From JBQTKD01 sp052386455 (GTDB taxonomy: Bacteria; Actinomycetota; Actinomycetes; Sporichthyales; Sporichthyaceae), in the NCBI GenBank assembly GCA_052386455.1, contig JBQTKD010000035.1, forward strand, positions 42,104 through 106,103: 64,000 bases of DNA, in the 5' to 3' direction. A program made the position numbers and the translations under genes. Positions 7,628 to 15,834 of the stretch are shown here, piece by piece. Positions within the stretch are counted from its first letter, which is position 1; the number at the start of each line of letters is the position of its first letter. Below the pieces are notes generated by a model that did not search any database, had not been told where the DNA came from, and saw only the letters and a program-made list of their open reading frames with translations.

Positions 7628-10132
7628 ATGACGGACTCGCTGCCGACCTCCGACACCGCCCCTTCGACCGAGCCGCGGGGTAGCAGTCGCACCGGAGCCG
7701 ACGTCGATTCGCTGCAACGGGGGATCGTCGACCATCTGCGCTACTCGGTTGGCCGGCCCGCCGCCGCACTCAAGCCGGAGCACTACTACCGGGCGCTGGC
7801 GCTGGCTGTCCGCGACCGCATGCAGGACAACCGGACGGCGTCCACCCAAACCTCGGTGGACCTCAACCGCAAGGTCACCTGCTACCTGTCGGCCGAGTTC
7901 CTGATGGGCCCGCAGCTCGGCGTCAACCTGCTGAATCTCGGGCTCGAGGCCAACGCCCGAGCGGCGCTGCTGGCCCTGGGTCAGGACTTCGACGAGGTGC
8001 TGGCCTGCGAGCAGGAACCGGGCCTGGGCAACGGCGGTCTCGGCCGGCTCGCGGCGTGCTACCTGGATTCCCTCGCGACTCTCGAGCGCCCGGCCATCGG
8101 GTACGGCATCCGGTACGAGTTCGGCATCTTCCAGCAGGAGATCCGCGACGGCTGGCAGGTCGAGAAGACCGACAACTGGCTCGCGAACGGCAACCCGTGG
8201 GAGATCGCCAAGCCGGATGTGAGCTTCCTCGTGAACTGGGGCGGCCACAGCGAGAAGTTCCTCGACGGCGCCGGCCACGTCCGGTCCCGCTGGGTGCCGG
8301 GCCGGGTGATGAAGGGCGTCGCCTACGACACCCCGATCCAGGGCTACGGCGTCCGGACCTGCAACGTGCTGACGCTGTGGAGCGCCCGCGCCGTCGACAC
8401 CTTCGCGCTCGACGCGTTCCACACCGGCGACTACTGGGGCGCGGTCAAGGACGAGATCAACTCCGAGACCGTCACCAAGGTCCTCTACCCCAACGACGAG
8501 GCCGAGGACGGGAAGCGGCTTCGCCTGTTGCAGCAGTACTTCTTCGTGTCCTGCTCGCTGCAGCACATCCTGCACATCATGAGCTACCTGACGGACAGTT
8601 CGGTCCGCGACCTGCCCGACCGCGTCGCCATCCAGCTCAACGACACCCACCCGTCGATCGGCGTCGCCGAACTGATGCGCCTGCTCGTCGACGAGCACCG
8701 GATGGACTGGGACGAGGCCTGGGAGATCACGGTCGCGACCTTCGGGTACACCAACCACACGCTGCTGCCCGAGGCGTTGGAGACGTGGCCGCTGAAGATG
8801 TTCGGCGACTGCCTGCCGCGCCACCTCGAGATCGTCTACGAGATCAACGAACGCTTCCTCGACGAGGTTCGCGAGCGCTTCCCCGACGACTCCGACCGCG
8901 TGCGTCGAATGTCCCTGATCGGCGAAGAGGGCGGGAAGTCGGTGCGGATGGCGCACCTGGCCACCGTCGGCAGCCACGCCATCAACGGCGTCGCCGCCCT
9001 GCACTCCGATCTGCTCAAGGCCAACACCCTCCACGACTTCTACGAGCTCTGGCCGGAGCGGTTCTCGAACAAGACCAACGGCGTGACCCCGCGTCGGTTC
9101 GTCGCCCTGGCCAACCCGGGGCTGCGCGGCCTGCTCGATCGCACCGTGGGGGAGGGCTGGCTCAACGATCTGAGCAAGCTGCGCGGGCTGGAGAAGCACG
9201 CCGACGACCCGGCGTTTCAGGAGGAGTGGCGCGCGGTCAAGCGGGCGAACAAGGTTCGTCTCGCGGACTACGTGCACACCACCACGGGTCTGGAACTCAA
9301 CGCGGACTGGCTCTTCGACGTCCAGGTCAAGCGGATCCACGAGTACAAGCGCCAGCACCTCAACGTGCTGCACATCGTGGCGCTGTACCACCGGCTCAAG
9401 CAGAACCCCGGGCTGAGCATCCCGCCGCGGGTGTTCGTCTTCGGTGGCAAGGCCGCGCCGGGCTACTTCATGGCCAAGCGGATCATCAAGCTCATTACCG
9501 CGGTCGGCGAGGTCGTGAACAACGACCCGGACGTGAACCGCTTCCTCAAGGTCGTGTTCATCCCGAACTTCAACGTGCAGACGGCCGAGGTGATCTACCC
9601 GGCCGCGGACCTCTCCGAGCAGATCTCCACCGCCGGCAAGGAGGCGTCGGGTACCGGGAACATGAAGTTCATGATGAACGGCGCGCTGACCATCGGCACG
9701 CTGGACGGCGCGAACGTCGAGATGCGCGAGGAGTGTGGCCCGGAGAACTTCTTCCTGTTCGGCCTGACCGTGGACGACGTCGAGAAGATCAAGCGCGACG
9801 GCTACGTCCCGGGCGACTGGGTGTGGGGCAACGCCGAACTCACCGCAGTCCTGGAGTTGCTCGCCGACGGCACGTTCGGGCGCGGGGACACCGAGGTGTT
9901 TCGGCCCCTGGTGGACAACCTCCGCTTCTCCGACCCGTTCCTCGTCGTCGCGGACTACCAGTACTACGTCGACTGTCAGGACCAGGTCAGCCGCGTCTGG
10001 CAGGACAGGGCGCGGTGGACCCGCATGTCCGTCCTGAACACCGCACGCAGCGGCAAGTTCTCCTCCGACCGGGCGATCGAGGAGTACTGCGACGAGATCT
10101 GGAACGTCGGGCGGACGACCGTCAACGACTGA
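7628..10132 (+). CDS. glgP: Glycogen/maltodextrin phosphorylase
   Basis: PLP-dependent GT35 enzyme that releases glucose-1-phosphate from alpha-1,4-glucans. At 834 aa it has the full family length. Landmarks are EFLMGPQLG, EQEPGLGNGGLGRLAACYLDS, IQLNDTHPSIGVAELMR, the tail-binding VKRIHEYKRQHLN, and the PLP-lysine loop SGTGNMKFMMNGALTIG (Lys680). It starts with ATG after a long Ser/Thr-rich N-terminus (about 35 aa). The 3' end sits in a 17-bp tandem duplication that also contains the stop of the convergent acetoacetyl-CoA synthetase gene. Confidence 0.96.
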   Translation: MTDSLPTSDTAPSTEPRGSSRTGADVDSLQRGIVDHLRYSVGRPAAALKPEHYYRALALAVRDRMQDNRTASTQTSVDLNRKVTCYLSAEFLMGPQLGVNLLNLGLEANARAALLALGQDFDEVLACEQEPGLGNGGLGRLAACYLDSLATLERPAIGYGIRYEFGIFQQEIRDGWQVEKTDNWLANGNPWEIAKPDVSFLVNWGGHSEKFLDGAGHVRSRWVPGRVMKGVAYDTPIQGYGVRTCNVLTLWSARAVDTFALDAFHTGDYWGAVKDEINSETVTKVLYPNDEAEDGKRLRLLQQYFFVSCSLQHILHIMSYLTDSSVRDLPDRVAIQLNDTHPSIGVAELMRLLVDEHRMDWDEAWEITVATFGYTNHTLLPEALETWPLKMFGDCLPRHLEIVYEINERFLDEVRERFPDDSDRVRRMSLIGEEGGKSVRMAHLATVGSHAINGVAALHSDLLKANTLHDFYELWPERFSNKTNGVTPRRFVALANPGLRGLLDRTVGEGWLNDLSKLRGLEKHADDPAFQEEWRAVKRANKVRLADYVHTTTGLELNADWLFDVQVKRIHEYKRQHLNVLHIVALYHRLKQNPGLSIPPRVFVFGGKAAPGYFMAKRIIKLITAVGEVVNNDPDVNRFLKVVFIPNFNVQTAEVIYPAADLSEQISTAGKEASGTGNMKFMMNGALTIGTLDGANVEMREECGPENFFLFGLTVDDVEKIKRDGYVPGDWVWGNAELTAVLELLADGTFGRGDTEVFRPLVDNLRFSDPFLVVADYQYYVDCQDQVSRVWQDRARWTRMSVLNTARSGKFSSDRAIEEYCDEIWNVGRTTVND

Positions 10133-10151
10133 GCACCGTCAACGACTGAGC
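10118..10151. repeat. Perfect 17-bp tandem duplication spanning convergent gene ends
   Basis: ACCGTCAACGACTGAGC occurs twice head to tail. The first copy holds the glgP TGA (10130-10132) and the second holds the reverse-strand TGA of the acetoacetyl-CoA synthetase gene (10139-10141). The duplication fills the whole 6-bp gap and both stop contexts. Confidence 0.95.
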
Positions 10152-12097
10152 CGGGACGCCGCGAAGGCGGCGTACCAGCGCAGCGCATCGGGGTCGTCGA
10201 CGCTGGAGATGTTCGCGGCCTTCTCCAGCGGGGTGCCGCGCAGCAGCTTCTTGATGGGCACCTCGAGCCGCTTGCCGCTCAAGGTGTGCGGCACGGCGGG
10301 GGCCTCGAGGATCTCGTCGGGAACGTGACGGGGCGTCAGGCGCGTCCGCAGCGTGGAGACGATCTTCGCCTTCAGGTCGTCGTCGACCGCGACGCCCTCG
10401 GCCGGGACGACGAACAGGCCGAGCCAGTAGGCGTCGTCGGGTAGGTCGATGCCGATGACGAGGGTCTCGACGATCTCGGGCATGGTCTCGAGCACGTCGT
10501 AGAAGTCGCTGCTGCCCAGGCGCACGCCCTGGCGGTTCAGCGTCGAGTCCGAGCGGCCGTGCACGGACACGGAGCCGTCGGAGTGGAACGTCACCCAGTC
10601 GCCGTGGCGCCAGACGCCGGGCCAGGTGTCGAAGTACGACTCGATGTACCGGACGGCGTCCGGGTCGTTCCACAGGTAGATCGGCATCGACGGCATCGGC
10701 TGCACGATCACCAGGTCGCCGACCTCGTCGACGACCTCCTTGCCGTCCTCGTCCCACGCCTTGCAGTCCACGCCGGCGACCTTGCCGCTGATCCGGCCGA
10801 CCTGGACCGGCGCGTACTCGTTCGCGCCGACGAAGGACCCGGAGATGTCGGTGCCGCCGCTGGTGGAGTCGATTCGGACGTCGGACCCGACGTGCTCCAT
10901 CACCCAGTGGTACCCGGCCGACGGCAGCGCCGACCCGGAGACCGAAAGGTGGCGCAGGTTGGAAAGGTCGTAGTGCTCCTTCGGCGAGAAGCCGGTGTTC
11001 GCGATCGCGGTGACGACCGCGGCGCCGAGCAGCATCGCGTGCGCGCCGGTGCGGGCGGCGACCTCCCAGATCGAGCCGACGGGGAAGTTCGGCGCACCTT
11101 CGTAGAGGACCATGCTCACGCCGCGGGTGAGCACGTCCATCTGGATGTTCCAGAGCGCCCAGCCCGTCGAGGTGAAGGTGAAGATGCGCTCGCCCTCGCG
11201 CAGCCCCGCGTAGAGCCCGGCCCACTCGTAGGCCTGCAGCGCGATCCCGCCGTGGCCGTGTACGAGGCCCTTCGGCAGGCCGGTGGTGCCGGAGGTGAAC
11301 ATGACCCACAGCGGGTGGGAGAACTCGACCTGCTCGTACTCGAGCGGCGCGTCCTCGCTCACGAGGTCGGCCCACGGCACCGAGTTCTCCGGGTGCTCGC
11401 GGTCGCCGAACGTGTAGGGCACGTGGACGAAGTGGCGGACGGTCGGCATGTTCGCCCGCAGCTGCGCGACGACGTCGCAGCGGTCGATGTCCTTGCCGTT
11501 CCAGTGGTAGCCGTCGGCGGCGATCAGGACGGCGGGTTCGAGCTGCGCGAGGCGCCCGATGGTGCCCTCGGCGCCGAAGTCCGGCGAGCAGCAGGCCCAC
11601 ACCGCACCGACGGCGGCCGCGGCGAGCGACGCGATCACCGCGTGCTCGGTGTTCGGCAGGTAGGCGCCGACGCGGTCGCCCGGCTGAACGCCGGCTCGGC
11701 GCAGCCAGCCCGCGGCAGCCGCGACGGAGCGGCGCAGCTCGCCCCAGGTGATCTCGCGGGACGGGTTCCCGCCCTCCTGGATGCAGATCAGCGCGACCGC
11801 GTCGTCCGCGCCGTTGCGCAGGGCACACTCCGCCCAGTTCAGCCGGGCGCCGGTGAACCAGCGGGTGTGCGGCATGGGGTCCGCGGTGCGGATCTGGTCC
11901 CACGGGGCAGAGAACGGGACCTCGAAGTATTCGACGATCGAGACCCAGAAGCGGTCGACGTCCTCGACCGACCAGGCGTGCAGGGCGTCGTGGTCGGCGA
12001 AGGGCCGGCCCTCGCGCGCCTCGAGCCAGTTCATGTACTCGCGCAGTGCGGAGCCTTCGATGCGGGCGGACGACGGTGTCCAGATGGTCTCGGTCAT
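10139..12097 (-). CDS. Acetoacetate-CoA ligase (acetoacetyl-CoA synthetase)
   Basis: ATP-dependent adenylating enzyme that converts acetoacetate to acetoacetyl-CoA, feeding ketone bodies into acetyl-CoA metabolism. The 652-aa protein has the AacS signature N-terminus TIWTPSSARIEGSALREYM, LHAWSVEDVDRFW and TRWFTGARLNWAE. It also has the AMP-binding P-loop MFTSGTTGLPKGLVHGHGG, DSTSGGTDISGSF, the hinge VHGRSDSTLNRQGVRLG, and the C-terminal acyl-adenylate lysine in LSGKRLEVPIKKLLRG. The start MTETIW matches the family; a frame continuing upstream is not protein-like. Monocistronic, convergent with glgP and divergent from the LLM oxidoreductase. Confidence 0.9.
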   Translation of the reverse strand: MTETIWTPSSARIEGSALREYMNWLEAREGRPFADHDALHAWSVEDVDRFWVSIVEYFEVPFSAPWDQIRTADPMPHTRWFTGARLNWAECALRNGADDAVALICIQEGGNPSREITWGELRRSVAAAAGWLRRAGVQPGDRVGAYLPNTEHAVIASLAAAAVGAVWACCSPDFGAEGTIGRLAQLEPAVLIAADGYHWNGKDIDRCDVVAQLRANMPTVRHFVHVPYTFGDREHPENSVPWADLVSEDAPLEYEQVEFSHPLWVMFTSGTTGLPKGLVHGHGGIALQAYEWAGLYAGLREGERIFTFTSTGWALWNIQMDVLTRGVSMVLYEGAPNFPVGSIWEVAARTGAHAMLLGAAVVTAIANTGFSPKEHYDLSNLRHLSVSGSALPSAGYHWVMEHVGSDVRIDSTSGGTDISGSFVGANEYAPVQVGRISGKVAGVDCKAWDEDGKEVVDEVGDLVIVQPMPSMPIYLWNDPDAVRYIESYFDTWPGVWRHGDWVTFHSDGSVSVHGRSDSTLNRQGVRLGSSDFYDVLETMPEIVETLVIGIDLPDDAYWLGLFVVPAEGVAVDDDLKAKIVSTLRTRLTPRHVPDEILEAPAVPHTLSGKRLEVPIKKLLRGTPLEKAANISSVDDPDALRWYAAFAASRLSR

Positions 12098-12143
12098 GCG
12101 TGCAACATGCCAGACGGCGTCCTGGGCGCGGAACGGCCGTGAG

Positions 12144-12153
12144 CGGTTAACCG
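12144..12153. promoter_or_regulatory. Palindrome CGGTTAACCG in the divergent intergenic region
   Basis: A perfect 10-bp palindrome lies between the divergent acetoacetyl-CoA synthetase and LLM oxidoreductase genes, just upstream of an AT-rich TTTTATGGT that could be a -10 for the rightward gene. The operator role is inferred from position only. Confidence 0.3.
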
Positions 12154-12271
12154 GAATTTTATGGTGCTGTCGGAGAATCACGCGTGACCCGGAACACCCC
12201 TTCTCGGGGCGGCACGGCATGATGCATTCAGAGCCACGTCCCGACGAGTACGCCTCGAGGAGGCCGCAGCA

Positions 12272-13258
12272 ATGAAGCTCGCTCTCTACCTTCCGAACTT
12301 CCGCGACAAGGTGACCGTTCAGGAGCTCGAAGACCTCACGCAACTGGCAGAGGACCTCGATTTCGACTCCGTGTGGACCTTGGACCGCATCGTCGTGCCC
12401 GAGTCCTCCGACCGCGTGGAGTTGCGGGAGGCGTTCGGCAAGATGGACCTGCCCAAGGCGCTGCCGGTTATCTCCCGCGGCGAGTGGTTCCAGGGCATGA
12501 CCCTCATTCCGTGGCTGGCCGCCAAGACCACCAAGGTCCGGATCGGCATGAGCATCATCGACACGCCCTACCGGGCGCCGGGCGTCCTCGCCGCCGAGTT
12601 GGCCACCCAGGACCACCTGTGCAACGGCCGGCTCAACGTCGGCGTCGGCGCCGGCTGGATGCCCGAGGAGTTCGAGGCGGCCAGCGTCGGGCACCTCTAC
12701 GACCGCCGGCACGCGCACGTGCGCGAGACCATCGAGATCATGCAGGGCATCTGGACCAACGACCTGTTCGAGTATCACGGCGAGTTCGCGGACTTCGAGC
12801 GCTGCGGTTTCGGCCACAAGCCCGTCCAGAAGCCGCACCCGCCGATCTACTTCAGCGGCCTGAAGAGCCCGACGATCTCGGCCAAGCGCGTCTCGCAGTA
12901 CGGCCTGCACGGCTGGATCGGCATTCAGGACCAGCCCGACGAGATCGTGGCGTGGCGCACGGCGATCGAGCAGGAGATGGACAAGCTTGGCAAGACGCTG
13001 CCCGACACCTTCGAGATGTGCAGCATGATCTGGTTCTGCATCACCGACACCGAGGTGGACCAGGCCCCGGTCGGCAAGGGGTCGAACATCCTGGTGGGCA
13101 CCGCCGGCCAGATCACCGACAAGCTCAAGGCCTACCAGGAGGCGGGCATGCACATGCCGCTTATCTGGCCGCCGTTCCGCGACGTCCCGACCTCCAAGAC
13201 AATGGACGACCTCAAGCGTCTGGCCGAGGAGATCATGCCCAAGGTCAACGCGGGCTAG
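12272..13258 (+). CDS. LLM-class flavin/F420-dependent oxidoreductase
   Basis: Luciferase-like TIM-barrel oxidoreductase (328 aa); such enzymes in actinobacteria mostly use F420 or FMN. Seen are the first strand MKLALYLPNF, the segment DFDSVWTLDRIVVPES, VRIGMSIIDTPYRAPGVLA and LNVGVGAGWMPEEFEA, the last being the conserved cofactor-binding loop. An AGGAGG-type ribosome site (GAGGAGGCCG) precedes the ATG at 12272, giving a secure start. Monocistronic, ending in a hairpin region shared with the convergent membrane protein gene. Substrate unknown. Confidence 0.85.
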   Translation: MKLALYLPNFRDKVTVQELEDLTQLAEDLDFDSVWTLDRIVVPESSDRVELREAFGKMDLPKALPVISRGEWFQGMTLIPWLAAKTTKVRIGMSIIDTPYRAPGVLAAELATQDHLCNGRLNVGVGAGWMPEEFEAASVGHLYDRRHAHVRETIEIMQGIWTNDLFEYHGEFADFERCGFGHKPVQKPHPPIYFSGLKSPTISAKRVSQYGLHGWIGIQDQPDEIVAWRTAIEQEMDKLGKTLPDTFEMCSMIWFCITDTEVDQAPVGKGSNILVGTAGQITDKLKAYQEAGMHMPLIWPPFRDVPTSKTMDDLKRLAEEIMPKVNAG

Positions 13259-13303
13259 CAGAGCTCGTCCGAACGGCCTCGGCTTCGGCCGGGGCCCTTC
13301 GTG

Positions 13304-13367
13304 CATCTTCCGTACCGTTTCGCGCCCTACCGGGGCCTGGGAAGGGCGCGAAACGGTACCGAAGATG
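13304..13367. terminator. Long hairpin, 25-bp arms, probable bidirectional terminator
   Basis: Left arm 13304-13328 and right arm 13343-13367 pair at 24 of 25 positions around a 14-base loop. It lies between convergent genes ending at 13258 and 13372, so it could stop transcription from both sides, although it lacks T tracts. A smaller GGCC/GGCC stem (about 13276-13293) precedes it. Confidence 0.6.
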
Positions 13368-13371
13368 GGTC

Positions 13372-14133
13372 TCACGATGCGGACCCGGCGAGTCTGCGCT
13401 TGGCGTAGGCCATGTCGATGGCCATCGCCGGGCCCTCCTCGGCGTGCTGGCGGTTGCCGGCTCGCCAGGTGGCCCAGCACATGACGATGGTCCAGGCGGT
13501 GTAGTCCACGACGGGGATCCACCACGGGAACAGCCCGTCCCAGGCGAAGGGGCCGGTCTTCGCGTAGGTGGTGAACATGGCCATCGGGAAGCCGAACGCG
13601 AAGTAGAGGTTCGCGTAGCCGACCCAGCGCGGGAAGACGGGGTCGGCGCTCTTGTCCTCGAGGATGCAGCAGCCGATCGCGAGGCACCCGACCGTCGCGA
13701 ACACGAACGGCATGAGGAACCAGAGGAACGCCATGTCGTGGAAGGCCTGCGTGATCTCGGGGTTCCGCTCGGGCCGGTACGCCGCGACCGTCCAGGTGAT
13801 CGCCTGCACGCAGAAGAGGAACGAGCTGCAGACGCCGGCGCCGAGCTGGAGGTAGGTCCAAACCGGGCTGCGGCCGCTCTCGATGCGGCGCAGCTGCGAT
13901 GAGATCGCGGCGAACCACATCATCGACCAGCCGGCGGCGATCAGGTTCATCATCGAGAAGAACCGGATCCGGTTGTGCTTCTCCTGGTACATCTCGACGA
14001 CCTGTGCCGAGGTCATGTTCGGCGAGGGCACCGGCAGCCAGCCGGCGACGATCATCCCGGCAAACATGAACAGCAGCGTGATCACGCCGCTCCACGCACA
14101 GACCCCGCGCCAGAACCTGCTCACGTCGACCAC
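13372..14133 (-). CDS. Multi-pass membrane protein, paralogue of the protein at 50581-51312
   Basis: Integral membrane protein of 253 aa with about seven hydrophobic segments and no recognised enzymatic motif. It shares a recognisable pattern with the protein at 50581-51312: AAYRPERNPEI versus GAFRPERSDEL, DPVFPRWVGYANLYFAF versus DPVFPRWYAYVCLWVAL, and FAWDGLFPWWIPV versus FAWTGVIGFWMPA. Both lie next to a TetR gene of the same subfamily and near GGAC-N5-GTC dyads. It is divergent from TetR 14185-14802 across a nested palindrome. Function unknown; transport or sterol-like substrate handling would be guesses. Confidence 0.75.
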   Translation of the reverse strand: MVDVSRFWRGVCAWSGVITLLFMFAGMIVAGWLPVPSPNMTSAQVVEMYQEKHNRIRFFSMMNLIAAGWSMMWFAAISSQLRRIESGRSPVWTYLQLGAGVCSSFLFCVQAITWTVAAYRPERNPEITQAFHDMAFLWFLMPFVFATVGCLAIGCCILEDKSADPVFPRWVGYANLYFAFGFPMAMFTTYAKTGPFAWDGLFPWWIPVVDYTAWTIVMCWATWRAGNRQHAEEGPAMAIDMAYAKRRLAGSAS

Positions 14134-14136
14134 CTT

Positions 14137-14177
14137 GAGTCGGACACTATGTCTGAGTCAGACAGTACGTCCGACTC
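14137..14177. promoter_or_regulatory. Nested 41-bp palindromic operator between membrane protein and TetR genes
   Basis: Outer arms GAGTCGGAC (14137-14145) and GTCCGACTC (14169-14177) and inner arms TGTCTGA (14150-14156) and TCAGACA (14158-14164) are all perfect and share one centre at 14157. Read another way, it is two overlapping TCrGAC-N5-GTCyGA sites, the half-site found again at 50562, 51342 and 60283. It covers the membrane-protein promoter and the region just upstream of the TetR start, as expected for autoregulation. Confidence 0.75.
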
Positions 14178-14184
14178 GAGTACG

Positions 14185-14802
14185 ATGTCCAGCGTGACCA
14201 GCGCCCAGGCCGAGTCCGGCCGCCGCCGCCGCGAGGCCTCCCGCACGGAGATCCTCGCCGCGACGCGGCGCCTGCTGGTCGAGCACGAAAGCGTCGCCGG
14301 GCTGAGCGTGGACCGGATCGCCGCCGAAGCCGGGGTGTCCCGAGCGACCTTCTACGTCTGCTTTCCCGACAAGGTCGCCGTCGTCGGCGAGCTGGCGCAC
14401 GAGGCGCTCTCCTGGCGCGAGCAGATCCACGCCGAGGTCCTGGCCGATCCACATCTGACCCGCACCCGGCTCGACGAGCTCATGCGCGCGATCGTGCGCC
14501 ATTGGTACGACGACCGCGCGATCCTCGCCGCCATCGTGGAGCTTGCCGAACACGACCCGGCCTTCCGTGAGCCGTGGCGCGCGGCGATGGCCGAGACCGC
14601 CGAGCAGGCCGCGGAGCAGTTCCGGCGCCGGTGGCGCCGCAGCCGCGACCGCCTCGACGATCCCGAGGCGGTCGCGTCCGTCTTCACCTGGATGCTCGAG
14701 CGTGCGTGCCACCAGCTCGTCGTCGACGAGGCCGGCGCGGAGACCGTCGCCCTGGCCATGTCCGAGATCCTCTGGCGGACCCTGTCGTATCGAGCGCCCT
14801 GA
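14185..14802 (+). CDS. TetR-family transcriptional regulator
   Basis: Likely autorepressor controlling the divergent membrane protein. The 205-aa protein has the helix-turn-helix VDRIAAEAGVSRATFYVCFPDK near residues 45-65 and an all-helical ligand domain. Its C-terminus SVFTWMLERACHQLV plus MSEILWRTLSYR closely matches the TetR at 51408-52022 (EVLAWMFERSAHQLT, ISEVMWRVFEYR), so the two are paralogues. ATG 14185 was preferred over ATG 14149 because the latter would put codons inside the operator; GTG 14194 is also possible. The effector is unknown. Confidence 0.88.
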   Translation: MSSVTSAQAESGRRRREASRTEILAATRRLLVEHESVAGLSVDRIAAEAGVSRATFYVCFPDKVAVVGELAHEALSWREQIHAEVLADPHLTRTRLDELMRAIVRHWYDDRAILAAIVELAEHDPAFREPWRAAMAETAEQAAEQFRRRWRRSRDRLDDPEAVASVFTWMLERACHQLVVDEAGAETVALAMSEILWRTLSYRAP

Positions 14803-14896
14803 CCGAACGCTGCGCGGTGGAAAGAGAACTCCTAAGACGGCTACGGCGCAGAGGTCGCCGCAGCCGGTGCGGTTCTACCGCTGGACCGTCACCGCG

Positions 14897-15721
14897 CTAC
14901 TTGACGCAGAAGCCGGCGTCGACCGGCAGCGTGATGCCGGTGACGTAGCGGGCCTCGTCGGAGACCAGCCAGGCGATGGCGTTGCTGATGTCGATCGCCT
15001 CGATCACGGGCACGGGCATGAGGTTTGCCAGCGCCGCCCCGATCTCCGGGTTGGCCTCGACCATCGCCATGATGGCCTCGTTCATGATCATCGGGGTGTC
15101 GACGCCCGTCGGGTGGACGGTGTTGACCCGGATGTTGTGCGGGGCAAGCCAGTTGGCGCACGTGCGCATGATGCCGACGACGCCGTGCTTGGCGGCGCAG
15201 TAGCCGGTGAGGGCGCCGCTGCCGTTGCCGCCGCGGCCGGTGAGGCCCTGCGTGGAACTGGTGATGACGATCGAGCCGCCGCGGCCCTGCTCGATCATGA
15301 TCGGCGCAACCGCGCTGATGGTGTTCCAAACCCCGACGAGGTTGATGTCGATGACGTCGCGGAACTGCTGGTCGGAGTCTGCGTCGTCCGCGACGGCGTT
15401 GCCGAGGATGCCTGCGTTGGGCAGCACGATGTCGATCCCGCCGAGTTCGGCGACACCCTGCTCGACGGCGGCGCGTACGGCCGCCGGGTCCCGCACGTCC
15501 ACGATGGAACTGACGATGCGTCGGTCCAACGCCTCCACCGCGCCCACGGTCTCCTTCAGGTCCTCGGCGTTGCCCATCGGGTAGGGGACCGACGGCAGGT
15601 CGCGGCAGATGTCGACGGCGACGATGTCGGCGCCCTCCTCCGCGAGACGCAGCGCGTGGCTGCGGCCCTGCCCGCGCGCTGCACCCGTGATGAAGGCGAC
15701 CTTGCCGTCGAGCTTGCCCAT
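14897..15721 (-). CDS. Mycofactocin-type SDR oxidoreductase
   Basis: NAD-dependent alcohol dehydrogenase of the SDR fold, 274 aa. It has GAARGQGRSHALRLAEEGAD (nucleotide loop), an extra insertion DICRDLPSVPYPMGNAEDL after the second strand, the catalytic Ser in VITSSTQ and YCAAK (Tyr174, Lys178). That insertion is the hallmark of the mycofactocin-coupled (carveol dehydrogenase-like) SDRs, which hold their NADH tightly and pass electrons to the peptide cofactor mycofactocin. GAGGAA precedes the ATG. No mft maturation genes lie in the window. Likely substrate: a hydrophobic, perhaps terpenoid, alcohol. Confidence 0.85.
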   Translation of the reverse strand: MGKLDGKVAFITGAARGQGRSHALRLAEEGADIVAVDICRDLPSVPYPMGNAEDLKETVGAVEALDRRIVSSIVDVRDPAAVRAAVEQGVAELGGIDIVLPNAGILGNAVADDADSDQQFRDVIDINLVGVWNTISAVAPIMIEQGRGGSIVITSSTQGLTGRGGNGSGALTGYCAAKHGVVGIMRTCANWLAPHNIRVNTVHPTGVDTPMIMNEAIMAMVEANPEIGAALANLMPVPVIEAIDISNAIAWLVSDEARYVTGITLPVDAGFCVK

Positions 15722-15834
15722 GGGGGGTTCCTCGTTTCTGGTTGGGAGGCGCAGGGCTGGGAGTCCAGGAGGGTGCTCTCGCGGACGGTTGGGCCGAGGA
15801 GAAGCACTACCGATCCGCAGACGTGTGGGGGACG

